In this document: positions 28,601 to 45,059 of the stretch, one piece after another
Layout: every line of letters starts with the position of its first letter
How positions within the stretch are numbered: the stretch's first letter is position 1
From: Pegea sp. RAD2-039
Lineage: Eukaryota > Chordata > Thaliacea > Salpida > Salpidae
Reading direction: 5' to 3'
Assembly (NCBI GenBank): GCA_034620365.1
Contig: JAQGEQ010000357.1
Span: forward strand, 186,001 to 250,000
DNA length: 64,000 nucleotides
Program-made: the position numbers and the translations under genes
Notes under the pieces: generated by a model
The model's input: the letters and a program-made list of their open reading frames with translations, nothing else
What the model was told of the DNA's origin: nothing
Databases searched by the model: none

Positions 28601-29880
28601 TTAATAAACTTCAAGCAAATAGAAGTTAGTTTGAAATTTTAGTAAAAGAAAAATATTGTATTAAAGTTAAAAGCGATTAAATGAGCTCTAAATTAAAGAC
28701 TTTTTAATAGTCATCAAAAATGATTAAAGGATTTTTGTAATTTCAATAAAAATTTATTTTTAAGAAAATTCTTTGATTTCTTAGAAAACTTATGAGAAGC
28801 TAATTATCCAGGAAACATTTAAAAATTGCGTTTTATTAATAAATTTGTTTGAATCTAAATGCAGAAAATTGAAAATAACTTAAACATTTGCACTGTAATG
28901 TAGTTCATAATCTTTTAATTAAAAAGTATCATTTTGAAACTACAAAAATTTAGAGAAGTAAAAACAGAAAAAAATAAAAAAGACTATCTGCAAGTATAAA
29001 AGCAAGTACGCCAGATAGTCTGCATCAGTTAAAGAGGGATATTTCCTTCCATGCGCTGATACTCATGTTTATATGAAGATAAACTAGTGTAAGTAGTAAA
29101 ATCTAAACTAATCTTCTTCTAATATGATGTTTATTTACTAATATCAGCGATTGAGTTTTTAATTTAGTGATAAATTTATTTTATGTTCTTTTTGCTCTTT
29201 CTAAAAATATCTTTAAAAGGATAGTAATATTTTTAGAAAACATTTATTTAAAAAAAATCAACAGGTAAATAAATAGATTAGTCTGAAATAAAATTAAAAG
29301 TATAGGAGAGATAAGATTGCTACAAAAATATTATTTAGTTTGCTTTGTTAAATTTTTAAAATTTGATGATCATTGATTATATAAGTAATAATAGGTTGAA
29401 CTTTAATAGCTAATATTTGGTTTAAATTTTTAACTAAAGCTGTTAATTGTATAAAAGATTATAGCAGTTATGTGATGAAATATATAAATGTTTTAAGTGG
29501 TTGTAAATTGTAGACTCAAAAGTTTCTGTTCAGAAATTACGTCTTAATACGATTTATCTCATAAAGATTTTATGCAAACGCAAGGTTAAAGGAATAACAA
29601 GATACTTATGATAGATTAGTTTTTACTTTCAATTATCGTTTGAAGAAGTTTTAGCAAAAACCACATGACTCTAATCACACTTATATTTTTTGAGAGTTTT
29701 TTTGAAATTTACAAATACCAGGTCAAGCATGTGTTAAGTTGTGTGTTAAGTACCCTGCTATAAAGCTTTAGAAACTTGTGACTGTCGGTAGCCTTACAAA
29801 TTTACATATTCACCAAATTGAAATGTGTGCTTCTAAAAATAACTTTTTCTCATTAGAGTTAAGAGTGATTTGTTCACAAA
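25654..29880. other. Long AT-rich intergenic region, one unexplained ORF
   Basis: A 4.2-kb interval with no recognised gene. A 134-codon open frame at 26335-26739 (-) is long for such AT-rich DNA and encodes a hydrophobic, Asn-rich peptide with possible membrane segments, but it has no family resemblance and extends past no clear splice sites. A 10-bp inverted repeat lies at 28981-29021. The FGF promoter should lie near the right end. Confidence 0.4.
28981..29021. repeat. Perfect 10-bp inverted repeat (hairpin)
   Basis: AGACTATCTG at 28981-28990 and its reverse complement CAGATAGTCT at 29012-29021 flank a 21-nt loop. The DNA around it is AT-rich and non-coding. The stem is too short for a typical microRNA precursor. 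Confidence 0.6.
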
Positions 29881-31028
29881 ATGCCGTTTGTACTTTTCAA
29901 GAGCCTTTCTTCTGTCGTTATGGTTGTTATTTTACTTAACAACTTACTAGATGCTTTGCCATTAACAAGACAAGAAAATAAAGCCTTAACCTACAGAAGT
30001 AATCATCATTGCTTACAAAGAATGAGTAACAGTAACGGAGTCACAATCTTGATTATAAATGATAAGCTTGTCGGTACGAGGGACTCAAATACTGATGATT
30101 GTAAGTTTAAAAATTCTCATTTTATCTACCCTAAAAACTAATGATTAATAAATTGTAATAATACTGATTATAAATAAGAAAATATTCCTATTGTTAATTT
30201 TAAATCGCTTACTTTAGTTGACAAAATATTATGTTCAGATAATTTTGGTGTAAGATGTATTTAAAATATAGTTGGTAATAGAAAGTTTTAATACAAGGCT
30301 TGCCTAAATTTTTATCGTTAATTCTAACTGATCTGCTAGTAGGAACTTCTTACTAATCGTGATTTTATTTATTTACACTAATAAATAACCTGTCTCATTC
30401 AAAAATATCTCTAAAATCAAAACTGTGTTTTCTAATCTAATAAAAAAACTTTAATTTTCAGCAATTATGGTAATCAAGTCTGAAGAGACAGGATTTGCTT
30501 TTATAAGAGGATGGAAGTCACAGAAGTATTTGTGTTTGAACGAGAAAGAGAAGTGGTCCCTTCATGTATTAACAATTTTCATTTCATAACTTTTTTTGTC
30601 ATAAAATTTTAATAAAAATTGAACTTTGAAATAAAACTTTCCATTTATATTTACAGGATGACAAAGAAGATGGGAACTGTAAGTTCGTAGAAGAGATTGT
30701 AGATGGATTCATGCTCTTCTCAGTTTCTATAAATTGTACTGGAGAGCAAAATAGAACCAAACACCTCAAATATTATCTTTCAATCAAAAACAAAACCGAA
30801 ACATTAAACGGTGTCCCAGTTATGACTTTAGTCAAGCGTCAAACAGATCATAACAGCGCGCGCTTTCTACTGAGAGATGTAAAAAACAACGGGGTTTGTG
30901 TCCCAAAAACAGCTCTTCCAGACCAAACTCCTAAACCTAAGGCAAACACCGAAAGCCCCCCAAAAAATTGGAAGCCGAAAAAGAGTAGAGTTGTTTGTTT
31001 GAAGCCAGATGAAGACTCAACTGAATGA
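29881..31028 (+). CDS. Fibroblast growth factor family ligand
   Basis: Secreted receptor tyrosine kinase ligand. Three exons, 29881-30100, 30462-30565 and 30657-31028, join in phase (696 nt, 231 aa). A signal peptide occupies about residues 1-25 (hydrophobic SSVVMVVILLNNLLDALP). The beta-trefoil core runs from about 40 to 175: HHCLQRM, a VGTRDSNTDDS turn matching the FGF DGTRD element, MVIKSEETGFAFIRGWKSQ, YLCLNEKEKW (the YLAMNxxGxLY strand) and DGNCKFVEEI (the CxFxE strand with the conserved Cys). Two N-glycosylation sequons, NCT and NRT, follow. The C-terminus is basic and Pro-rich, plausibly for heparan sulfate binding. The middle coding exon is exactly 104 nt, the size known for exon 2 of several vertebrate FGF genes. 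The subfamily cannot be assigned by eye. Confidence 0.88.
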
Positions 31029-31300
31029 GAGGTGGAATCTTGTGACTGAGTTAGTTTTAGTGATAACATAGCAAAAGTATTTTTATGAATCAATATATTC
31101 GTAGAACTTGTCGATATCGTCTACCTACTTTTTCAATATTTAGTTATCTTTCAAATGTTTAATCAGATTATTGCTTTGTATTTTTTGTCTTTTTTTTCAA
31201 AAAGAAACTTGTAATGAATTGTTGACATGCAAGTTTGTTGCTTAAAAACTTTGTGTATTTAGAATTTCTTCTTTTTTCTTTTTTATACAGAATGGTTTTA

Positions 31301-31306
31301 AATAAA
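31301..31306 (+). terminator. Candidate FGF polyadenylation signal
   Basis: AATAAA 273 nt after the FGF stop codon and five bases before the last codon of the opposing FAM227 gene. It is the clearest + strand signal in the short spacer, and implies that the two convergent transcripts meet or overlap here. Confidence 0.5.
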
Positions 31307-31311
31307 AAAAT

Positions 31312-33352
31312 TCAATTTTTAATTTGTTTTTTTTTGATATTTTGATTTTGAGTTAGTTTTAAAGAAATAACATTCTGAAGATACTCACATAACTCCAGTT
31401 TTGTTTCTTGATCTTTAGGATCAATAAGTAATCTATGCCAAAACCAATTTTCTATATCTGAATCACGTTTAGTTAAACCTGACAAACAAAATTGAAACAG
31501 TGATAGTATTGGAGACTTTTTTCAATAAATCTTACCAGTAAACCACTCAAATGTTAAATCGGAAAGTTTTCTTGCTAAGTTTTCAGTAAATTGAGATCTA
31601 GATTCAGGAAAAGCTCGATACAGAGCAAGAAATATTGATTGAGCTAAGCATCTAGGATACTCCTAGTGAAAATGAAATTAGTTTTTCACTTTACTATCCT
31701 AATTATATATATATCAAGTTATAAATATCTAAAATAGTTGAAAAAAATTATTTTGCTCAATTTAATATAGTTAGTTTTTAAAGTAAAGTTTTCAAAAATA
31801 ATAATTGTAAAAGTACATTTAAAAACTTGTCTCTGATATCTTGATGAGCGCTTTGAAACAAAAGAACGTAGTTGGTAGCAATCCTGGTGAAAAATTTATC
31901 CTGTAAACTTTGGTTGTTCTGTTGAAAGTATATAAGTTAAAAAATAGGTAGTAAAATTAGAAAGTAATTTGTTGTTATATCAAATTGTTGATTCAAGAAT
32001 TATATTTTACTGATACCTCTCTAGATTCTTTTTATATTAATTATATTAAATTGTGATTCTTAAGACCTTTTCATCATCTTTCTATTCATATTATTTTATT
32101 TTGCTATAAGAGTTTATTTGTCACTCGCAGTCATGCGTTGAATAAAATAAATTCTTTTTTTTGTAATTGGTTGATTATGAAGAATTAAGTTTTAATATTT
32201 ACTTGAAATTCGTCCAAAAAAATCCACCAAAATGAATCATGTAGAATAGCGATTGAAGCTTGAGAAAAAAATAGGACTCTCCACACTTTAGAAAATCCTT
32301 TCTGTTCAAATACAAACTCTATTTAATTCACAAGTATCATACAAACTGACATCATCAATATGACATGCTACTTTATACCAGAGATTTTTCTCAATTAATT
32401 TTTTCTAAATCGACTTTTATCAATTTAGGTAATCTCACATTAAAGTTTTGAGCTTCTGTAACTTGATCTAAAATTTGTAAAGCTTCTAGTTGTGATGGGA
32501 GCTCAGTTAGTTCACGATCTCTAAACCCAGGAAAAACCACCTCCTGAATATTAAAATAAAAATATTTTAATAAATGTAACTTTAGTGTAACTTAATGAAA
32601 ATTATAATGAAATACTGATCAGAAGTTGTTGATTAATAGTTTTATATTTCAAATCAATTACCTCAATATTGCGGAGTTTGTTCTTCAATGACTTTTTAGC
32701 TGCTTTTAAATCTTCTTCCCGCAACTGAACACTTAATCGTTTATTTTTCATTTGTAAATCTTCAATAAGACAAACTGATTTAACAGATGAAAAAATCGAT
32801 GTAGAAATTTACATTTTTGCTTTATATATGAATTTTCCATTTTTGTTTTCTTATTTACATAAAAATTAGAGGATAATTTGTTTAATTTTTTATCAAAGTG
32901 TTCATATTTTTCTTTCATTTCGTTAAACTCACTCAAATCAATTTCTGTAGAAGAATAATTTTGAAATTAAAATAAATTTTCTAAAATTTATTTTTCGAGG
33001 TCAATTTATATCTATGTAACTGCTTATAAATTTCTAGATTTTAGTTTACAATAATCGAGCAAACCGCATCTCTTTCGGATCTCTTCTTTAAGATTTTCCA
33101 ACTCCCAACAAGAAAATTTTTCAAAGATAAGCTTTTCTTCGAAATTTAAACATAATGGCCATTCTTCCTATTTTGAAAAAATTGTGAAAATATCTATGAG
33201 TAGTTCTAAATTAATTTAAAAAGTTGTTATCATAATCGTACAATGCCTTCAAATTGTAGATACTCATCATAATTTTCAGGAGGTTTCTGTAAAATAACAG
33301 GACCTTTTACAACCTGTTTTTTCTCTTCATCTTTTTGTAAAATATTAAACAT
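31312..33352 (-). CDS. FAM227 family protein
   Basis: Belongs to the FAM227A/B family, defined by the FWWh region; molecular function unknown, members are mostly testis or cilium associated in vertebrates. Exons I can place: 33352-33242, 33167 to about 33065, 32944 to about 32800, about 32756-32665, about 32543-32426, 32318-32203, 31900-31817, 31662-31536 and 31478-31312. Family hallmarks in order: EVVFPGFRDRELTELPSQ, LQILDQVTEAQNFN, then SQASIAILHDSFWWIFLDEF (the FWWh core), DKFFTRIATNYVLLFQ, YPRCLAQSIFLALYRAFPES and FTENLARKLSDLTFEWFTG. The N-terminal part (residues 1-130) is a charged coiled-coil-like region. The donors of exons 2 and 3 are weak, so the joins there are uncertain. The C-terminus after the core is short. 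Confidence 0.8.
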
Positions 33353-36247
33353 ATTTGCTTACATACTTTCCCTAAATTTTTTGTATATAATGTCACAATG
33401 AGTTTCTTAATACTTATGGAAAGTTAGCTTTAAAATCAAAACATTATAATATCTAATAATTTTACTTGAATAAAATTGTATAAATAATTCAGCTCAGTAT
33501 TATAGCTCTAATTTGGATAATTAAATTCTTCTAGTAAAAATCAAATGTGATATGATAAAGTTATATCTAAAAATTATTGTTTTTAATTTGGTATTTACTA
33601 GTCATCTTTATCCAAGAAAATATTTTTATAAAAATAATTTAAATAGTTGTTTTTAACCTTTTTTATGTTTGAACTTTTATCAGTAAACTTAAAAGAATAT
33701 TTTTTAACTTGAATTAAACTTTGAACGTAGCAGAATAAGTAAAATGTGTAAACATGTTTATGAGAATGACAAAAATTTAACATTTCTTATTTTATAATCT
33801 GCACCAGTAATTAAATCACCTTATTATCTCCTTATCACTTACTGTGTTAAACTTAACTTAAAAATTGAAATAACAAGAAAATTATTAAAGTGTTTATTTC
33901 TGATCTTTCTAGTAAACAGATTTTAAAACTAATTTACTTTCGTTTTATCTTGCCAATGCAAAAAGTATTGACATAATAAATAAAATATCAATCAAAAAGT
34001 TTCAATAAATTTTAAGATAAAATTATTTTTATATATATTTTTCTATAATGTAAATAAGTTCATTTCTATTTTAAATTTTTGACAGAATAACAATTTCAGA
34101 ACATAGTTATTTGTTTTGAAGTATAGTTTTTACTTTGGGGGAATTTAGTTGCTATGAAGAGTTAATAAATAAAATATTTTTTAATTACTAGTTTATACAA
34201 ATTGTTAAAAAAAAACAACATTAGTTTCAAAATTGAGTAATTTATATTTACTGTTATAACTTACATTCATATATTTTCAAATATTTGCTTCGTACTATAC
34301 AGATAATACTTTATTTTTACTATATGATTATATTTGTTCTAATCAAAACAATTTCTTACAAGTAACACATCTGATTATTTTAGGTTTTAGCTGGGGTACG
34401 TCGGGCCGTGTTCTTGTTCCGTTTATATCTTAGGCTTACGAATTTAATATTTGATTCAAAGCTCTAATCAATGAGTGATTTTTCTAGTATCATTTTTGTA
34501 TTTGATAAAAAAATGAAACATTTTTCTAAATAGTTTTAATAATCATTAACAATTCAGATAACTGAGTTTTTAAATATCTTGGACTTAAAGCCAAAATCTA
34601 TAACTTCTTTCCTACTTTAGAAAAATTCTTCAAAATGACATGTTGCCAAATTGAATTAGAAATTGTCGATAATAGCTTCAATCAGATAGGCTCAAATAAA
34701 ACTCAGATAAAGAATTAAAATGAACAAAACCTTACAGAAGTAGATGCTCCTATTGTTACTACGGAGATACAAAATCTTGAAACTTATATCTAAATTAGGG
34801 ATTTTACCGAAGTAAGAAGTGTATAAGGAGCTCTCGTAATTAAATCCTTTGACTTTATTCCAAGACACAAATTATACAGAGACCTCCTTGAAATCTAAAC
34901 TGATACAAGAAGCATGAAAATTGCTGGTCTTGCGCCAAAGTTAACGTTGAAAGATTAACTGTTTTTAATAAAAGCCACCGACAAGTAAGATTAAAGTTGG
35001 CAGCTATATTTGGAAAGATATTAGGGCTAAGCCGCCGAAAAAGGTTTGAAAACTTGTAAAAGGATATTCTGAGGTTTACAAACACAGTTTTTAGTGAAGC
35101 GTCTAATACTTAAGGTAATGTCTGTTAAATAATCAAGAGACATTATTTAAGTGAGTAGAAGTCATTTTCTGAATATTATATTTAATTTATTTGTAAACCT
35201 ATTCTTTTAATTTATTTTCGTACCTAGAAAATCAAATTATCTGAATATTTATTAACTAGTTTCAATATTTATGAACAGAAGTAGATTGTTTTATCTCAAA
35301 AATTAATAAAAAAGATCTAAAGTTCTTTAATTAAATAACTAATTAATACATCAAATATTAACTCAAATATTAACTCAATTAAAAGTTTACTTATTTGTTT
35401 GTTTTTCTCGTCTGCCAACACAATAAAAGCAACTTTGTAAGCAATTTTTTCTAACTATTCTAAACTAAGTTCTAATAAGATATGCATGAGTAACTTATAA
35501 GATATTGAAAACATTGAACGAAGGAATCAGAGGAAGTTTCATTGATCAAAAATTGTATCCTTCAAATCTGAAACCTCAAAAATCAACATAAAATTTTGAA
35601 ATCACAAAATCTTTTAAAAATTGAAAACAGTAATAGATTCGTAAACTTGTAACAAAAGCTTCTTTAAAGTGACTTCTCTGAAGAAAAAATCAAAAAAATT
35701 TACCATAAATGGAAATTACCGAATAGTTTAATAATCTAAAAGTGAAACAGAAAAGCCAGCTGAGAAAAACTGAACCATAAAACAGCTGAAGAAATATCCA
35801 ATCAAATGTTGCCAATTCTTTTATAAACCTACTGAAACTTTATTTGATTTTTTATCATCACTTCTAAAAACTTTAGATTTTGAAAGAAAATTTGTGACAG
35901 AAAAACTTTGAAATCTTTAGAAAAATCTTATTATTAAAGAATAAAATATAAAATTAACTTTGATTAGTATAAGAATAGATAGGCAGCAGTTAGTAAACTT
36001 GATGACAGTTGGTTTAAAACAGTGAAAGAAATGAGATTAAAACCATCAATCAAAAATTTGTCATTAAAATTGTTCTGTGAATTGAAGAAAATCTAAAAAA
36101 GTTTCAAGCAAAAAGAGGATGAAATATTTTATTAGAATTAAAACAGATAAAAGAAATAGAAAATGAGAAAGAGAAAAAGATGATATATAATCTGCATCTT
36201 GAAGATTTAAAAACAAAAAGAGAAAATAGAGATGAAGAAAGACTTCT
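33353..36247. other. AT-rich intergenic region, no supported gene
   Basis: A 2.9-kb interval between two minus-strand genes (FAM227 promoter side, DPP8/9 3' side). The frames at 33598-33783 and 34855-35085 (-) resemble nothing known. A short GC-richer patch at 34390-34425 stands out slightly but has no recognisable identity. Confidence 0.45.
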
Positions 36248-39697
<3,450 letters not shown>

Positions 39698-42420
39698 TTT
39701 ACTAATATATTGAATATATAATTAAGTCGAAAAATTACTTAATAATTTGATAAACTAAAAAAGTAAAGTTTAAGAATAATTATATGAGCCTATAACTGAA
39801 ATAAAAATGTATATTTTTAACAAATTAATTATTTACAAACAGAAAACTAACCATTATAATTTATAAAAATTATATTTTTGAAAATTTTTTAATAAAATAT
39901 TCTATGAGATAAGAACAAAAATCAGACAATTTCTAAATTTATTCAAATTGCTGATTAAGTTAGAAATATTTATTTATAAGCAGATTTTACTGAAAATTTA
40001 AAAAAAGCTTATTAATCAACCAATCAAAACGTAAGAACGCAGCAAAGAATAATTTATATGAAGCTATATAAAAATTTAACTACATTACTTAAATCTATAA
40101 ATACTCTGACAAACAGTTTAAGTTTTAAATTTTTAAACAATTAAAAATACAAAACAAAAAACATAACTGCTAAAACATTAAATTTGTGATGAACTAATAA
40201 TAAGAATGAATGACCACATGTTTTTAAGTTAACATTAGCATTTTAGTACCCGTTTGCTTAAAAACACGTTTTCAAAAATGTTCTTTCTAATTTGATCTAT
40301 TGCATCACCATCAAAAATAAAATCTCTACTCTTGGCGCCACCTACACATAATATAAAAGGTAAATATGGAGTATTAACTATCCGCTAAGAGAAACTTGAT
40401 TAATTGAGTTCATTATTGTACATAATGTCTTAATTTACCGAACTACTTAAACAAATTAGTTTCTTTTTTTGACCTTATTAGGCTTAAAGTAATCATAAAA
40501 ATATTGAGTTTAAATGATAAATAAATTAATTGCGTTTAAAAAGTATAATTTTTCTTGCAGTAAATTCCTTAGATTCCAATAATTTTTGAAAATAAGGTGA
40601 GTTTTTAACAGTGTTTTAGCCTAAAGCAAAACTTAATAGCTTCAAAAATTCTTGCAGAGTAAATATAATAAATGATCGCATAAAGGCCTTAAAGTCTAAA
40701 GTCTAAAAAATATATATACTACACTAGAACACGCAAGTAAAGCTCTAACAAAGGTTTGAAGAGCTTAGAATAGCTGAAATTAATCATTGTCTAAACGAAA
40801 TATATAGCTCATTAGAAATAACTTTATTTGTAAAATATTTTGCTACAGAGAAAACAGTTTCAAAATTGAGACGAAAAATTCAAAAAATTTGAAAAACAGC
40901 ATTTTTTAGGAGCATAAACTCTAGTATCTTGGTAGATGCCTTGCTAAATGCGTTTCCATGATTTTTAGATATCGACTTACAACGCAAAGTTTTTTTTCTA
41001 AGGCGAGTTTTTCTTTACGTGCTCGAGTTGGCCGAAAAGTTTTATAGGTGAAGGGTTATACAAATTCAACTAGCTTCTTATTAAATGTATGTGGCATTTG
41101 GTTAAGCATGGCTTAACGTAACAAAAAAATCTTCAAGCCGACAAAGATAACAAACAAACTTTCTTTCATTGTATTTCACCAATAAAAAATAATTTCACAG
41201 CAACTTTGTGTTAACTTACAAAGAAATTCAGATAATGTTTGAATGTTGATATCTTTAATTTAATCTATTATTACAAAAGTTTATAAAGCAGATTTGTAGA
41301 ATACTACTCCAATAGAGGTAATAATAATTTTAAAGCTATTTAAGTAACAGCAAATTTTTTAAGCTATCGTTAACTATTTTTCAAAATTATAAAAACTTTA
41401 AGTCTTACATATTCTATCATATTCTGCAACATTCAGTTAATATCAGATATAAAAGTTTTGAAATAGTAACGGAAAACAGTAATTTGAGGAAGTAACTTTT
41501 AATAAAAGTGGAATAGATTATTTATCTACTAGTGCATGGTTCATGGGTATGTAAAAGTTTTAATTTAATTTTACAACAAATTATAATTCTCATTAACGTT
41601 ATTACTGTTATCAAATTCAATTATTAATTTCTCTTTTGCTCACTATAAAATTTTGGCTACGTTGGGCAAACTTATTTACCGACTAAACAAAAAGCTTTCA
41701 CTAAATGACAGAACGAAATGAGTTGCACTTAAATATAGGTTGTATTAGCAGATTTTGTACTTAATATAATAATATGACTATTTTATGTTGACTTATATTA
41801 TCACCTTGTATTCATGTAAACTTTACAGATTTTTCTTAGTGCTGAATTTGTATAGAACAGTTTAGTTGTTTTGATGTATTATGGCAACATTATTGATATA
41901 ATTTTTTACATTTCTATCAATAATAGTAAAATATAATTTTTTGCAGCTATAAATAATTATAATTGGTTAAGTCGACTTTTTATAGAAGCTGTTACATTTG
42001 TTTATCTTATAGATGTATGATTAGCAATATTATAGACTTGAAAACTAGTTTTGTTTATGAAAATTAGCCTTAAATAAGTTTTGCTTTTACAGATTTTCTT
42101 TAAATCTGTATTAGTTGAAGAAACTTTTTAATAATTCCTTTTTAATTAGTGCCTCATTTTTAAAGCTTATTTATTATTATTAATTTATTTTAACATACAC
42201 TTTTTTGAATATTTCATGTGAAATGTACATTAATAATGAAAATTAAAAAGTTGCTTAACTTATTTTAAAAGATAACAGTTATTGGTAACCTATTTAATAT
42301 TTAAATTGTTTTCTAAATAAACCTTATATAAACTATTTTCTTTGTTTATTTTATTGTTTACATTCTGGTATAATTTATAAGTATAATTTTCTATTTATAT
42401 TATTTATATATATTTTTTTT
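39698..42420. other. AT-rich intergenic region, no gene seen
   Basis: A 2.7-kb AT-rich interval upstream of DPP8/9 and of the LINE fragment. No open frame or structured element worth naming. Confidence 0.5.
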
Positions 42421-42494
42421 TTGTGAGAATGTGTGTTAGCGAGAGGTTCTCTTTTCAGGTACCCTCCTTCGCATTTATTGAAATAAATAAATAT
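42421..42494 (+). repeat. LINE 3' end fragment, copy C
   Basis: Third copy of the LINE tail (GTGAGAATGTGTGTTAGCGA, then GGTTCTCTTTTCAGGTACCC, and an AATAAATAAAT end), roughly four-fifths identical to the copies at 1043-1121 and 3818-3894 by eye. Only the 3' UTR is present, preceded by a T run, as expected for a severely 5'-truncated retrotransposed copy. It sits 380 nt before the WDFY start codon. Confidence 0.75.
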
Positions 42495-42874
42495 GAGTTT
42501 ATATTAAAAAAAAATGTTATCATGCATGATTAAAATAACTCATATGATTTATTTTTTAAATAATTGTTTATAATTTGGTAATATATAAACACTCATAAAC
42601 ATAGTTTTTTTATTAGTAATCTTTTACTTAAGTGCTATACAAAATAAGCTTGATTGTAACTATCTTTATAGATTATCAAATCTAAGTTTTTGTTTCAACA
42701 ATCCAAAAAATATAAAAAGGTTTATTAAACCAAATATACTTTAAAGAAAATAAACTTATACAAATTCTAACTTATGTCTTAATAATTTTGTTGTAGGTGC
42801 TTAAATTAAATATTATTTTGCAATTGTGATTGATTGTGAATTTTTTATAATTTGAAGAACCATATTCTCATATC

Positions 42875-44969
42875 ATGGCTGCCGAAATTAAAACTAAACC
42901 TCCTCAAAGGAATCCTATCCTAATGAGTAGGATTGAAGATCAGACATTAGATATAACAACAATGAGTGCATTTACACCTGGAGAAGAAGGTTTAATTACT
43001 GTTAGTGAAGATAGGTAAGCGTTTATCTCATCACTTTGTACAATAGAATTAATTTCAATTTTTTTCTAGATCTATAAGAATTTGGCTGAAAAGAGAAACT
43101 GGCCAATATTGGCCTTCTGTTTGTCATTTTTTGGCCTGTATGTGTTTCAATGTTATTTTGATATTAATCTATGATATTTTGAATTATTTAAGTTTATGAA
43201 ATATTTTGTTTTTGAGATAATTTTTTAAACTTTTAGTAATTTAAATAATTGTTATCTTACATTTTATTGCTAGTAATCTCAATAAATTACTTTTCTTTCA
43301 CCAGCACCATGCTCAACTTTCACTTATAATCCATCAAAACAAATCATTTTCGTTGGACAAGACTCTGGTGACATTGAGGTCTAATATTTTTACCTATTTT
43401 TTATTATTATTATAAATATTATTATTTTCATTTACTTTTCATTATAAAATTTTCTGTTTTGTTTTTTCATTAATTTATTTTGAATTTGATTTAGGAGTTT
43501 GTAGTTGCTGGTGACTATAATCGAATAATTCATCAAAGAAAATATGCAGGTAAATTGATTTCACATTTTTACTCATAAACAGTTCTATGAATCTTTTGAT
43601 ATTCTAAAAATTTCATTTTCAAAACACAATTGTTTCTTCAATTTAGTTCTTAACTTTATTTAAGGCTAACTTTTCAGAATTGAAATATTAAATAATTACA
43701 TCTTACTCTATCACTACAGCACACACATCTAAAGTAACTGGTTGTTACTATGACGCTGAAAAAGAAGTTTTATTGAGTTGTGGAAGAGACAAGTACATTA
43801 TTTGGCATGGTACCAAAACTGGACAACGATTTGGTGGCTACCAGACATCTTCTATACCCACATGCTTGCAGTATCTTTTGATTTACTTTTAAATATTTCA
43901 GCAGTTCGATTTAGTGTCCAAAGTTTATAATTTCTTACAAAACCCAATTTAGATATGACCATCAATCAGATTATGTCTTTATCGGTCTCACAAACGGCGA
44001 GATACCTATTATCAAGATCAATAAGAATGATACTCAACTAGTAACTTCACTAAAAGGTCACTCTGGATCAATTAGTAAGTTCGAAACGTTTGTAGAAAAC
44101 TTTGTGAGTTTAAATGAGAAAAATTGTAGCTTGTCTTTGCTGGGATCCTCAAAACCAAATCTTGTACTCTGGATCTAATGATAAAAGCGTGATTATGTGG
44201 GACATAGGAAGCCGAAAAGGCCGAGCTATTGAGCTACAAGGTCACCGGTAAGATACTTGATCAGATCTTCAAATTCAACAACTTCTTTGTATCAGTAACA
44301 AGTTGGTTTCGATTCACTATTCGGCGAGAACCAGACAACTTCTATCAGTAGGTTGTGAGGGTTCGTTGGTTGTTTGGAATTTAGAAATCAAACGTAATGA
44401 AGTAAGTATTTGATCTTTGTGTCTTTAAATCAACATCCTTTCATCACAGACTCCGGTCTGGCAAGAGAGTAATCAATGTGTCAAATGTAAATCTCCATTC
44501 TTTTGGAACTTCCGTCAAATGTGGAACGAGAAGACGATTGGCTTACGTCAACATCACTGCAGGTAATCACTTTTTAATCTTCACATCTTTCATCTTTTTA
44601 ATAAAGGAAATGTGGAATTGCTGTCTGTGCGAATTGTAGTCCTGATAGAACAACGATTCCGTTGTACGGATTCGAGTTTGAAGTTCGAGTCTGCAAAGAA
44701 TGTTTTGCTTCTGTATCTGAACAAGAGTTAGTTTATCTTTAAAACTTTCATATTTTCACACTGATTAATGTAATTACAGTCGAGCTCCTACTGCTTCCTT
44801 CCATGAACTCAAACACTCTCTTGTCTCCTCAAGTATCGAAGTTACCAGAAACTGGCTTGTCACGTGTGGCTCCGACCGCTCGCTTAAGGTTATATGACGT
44901 CACTGATGACTTGAGTTTATATCTTGTTTATTGCAGTTATGGGACTTGAAAGAAATCGTGACAAATTGA
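42875..44969 (+). CDS. WDFY2: WD40-repeat and FYVE-domain protein (WDFY1/2-like)
   Basis: Endosomal phosphatidylinositol 3-phosphate-binding scaffold. Twelve exons (42875-43014, 43070-43137, 43305-43378, 43495-43549, 43720-43870, 43953-44074, 44130-44247, 44296-44401, 44450-44562, 44607-44726, 44780-44888, 44937-44969) join in phase to 1,209 nt and 402 aa, against 400 for human WDFY2. WD repeats are visible from [19 protein letters not shown] through [17 protein letters not shown] and [10 protein letters not shown]. The FYVE finger (about residues 285-355) is inserted before the last blade: CVKCKSPF, the lipid-binding core LRQHHCRKCG, CANCSP, then [10 protein letters not shown]. All eight zinc-ligand cysteines or equivalents appear present. 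The final WD repeat ([15 protein letters not shown]) closes the propeller. WDFY1 versus WDFY2 cannot be settled by eye. Confidence 0.94.
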
Positions 44970-45015
44970 AAGAAACTTCGCGACCCGTATCGCTATTTGA
45001 TTAATCATTTAAACA

Positions 45016-45021
45016 AATAAA
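45016..45021 (+). terminator. Candidate WDFY polyadenylation signal
   Basis: AATAAA 47 nt after the WDFY stop codon, followed by a T-rich, GTTGTTGTTGTTGTTG-containing stretch that fits a downstream GU-rich element. Position and context make it the likely 3' end of the transcript. Confidence 0.6.
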
Positions 45022-45059
45022 TTTGCTGTTTTCTTATTTCTTTACTTTGTTGTTGTTGT

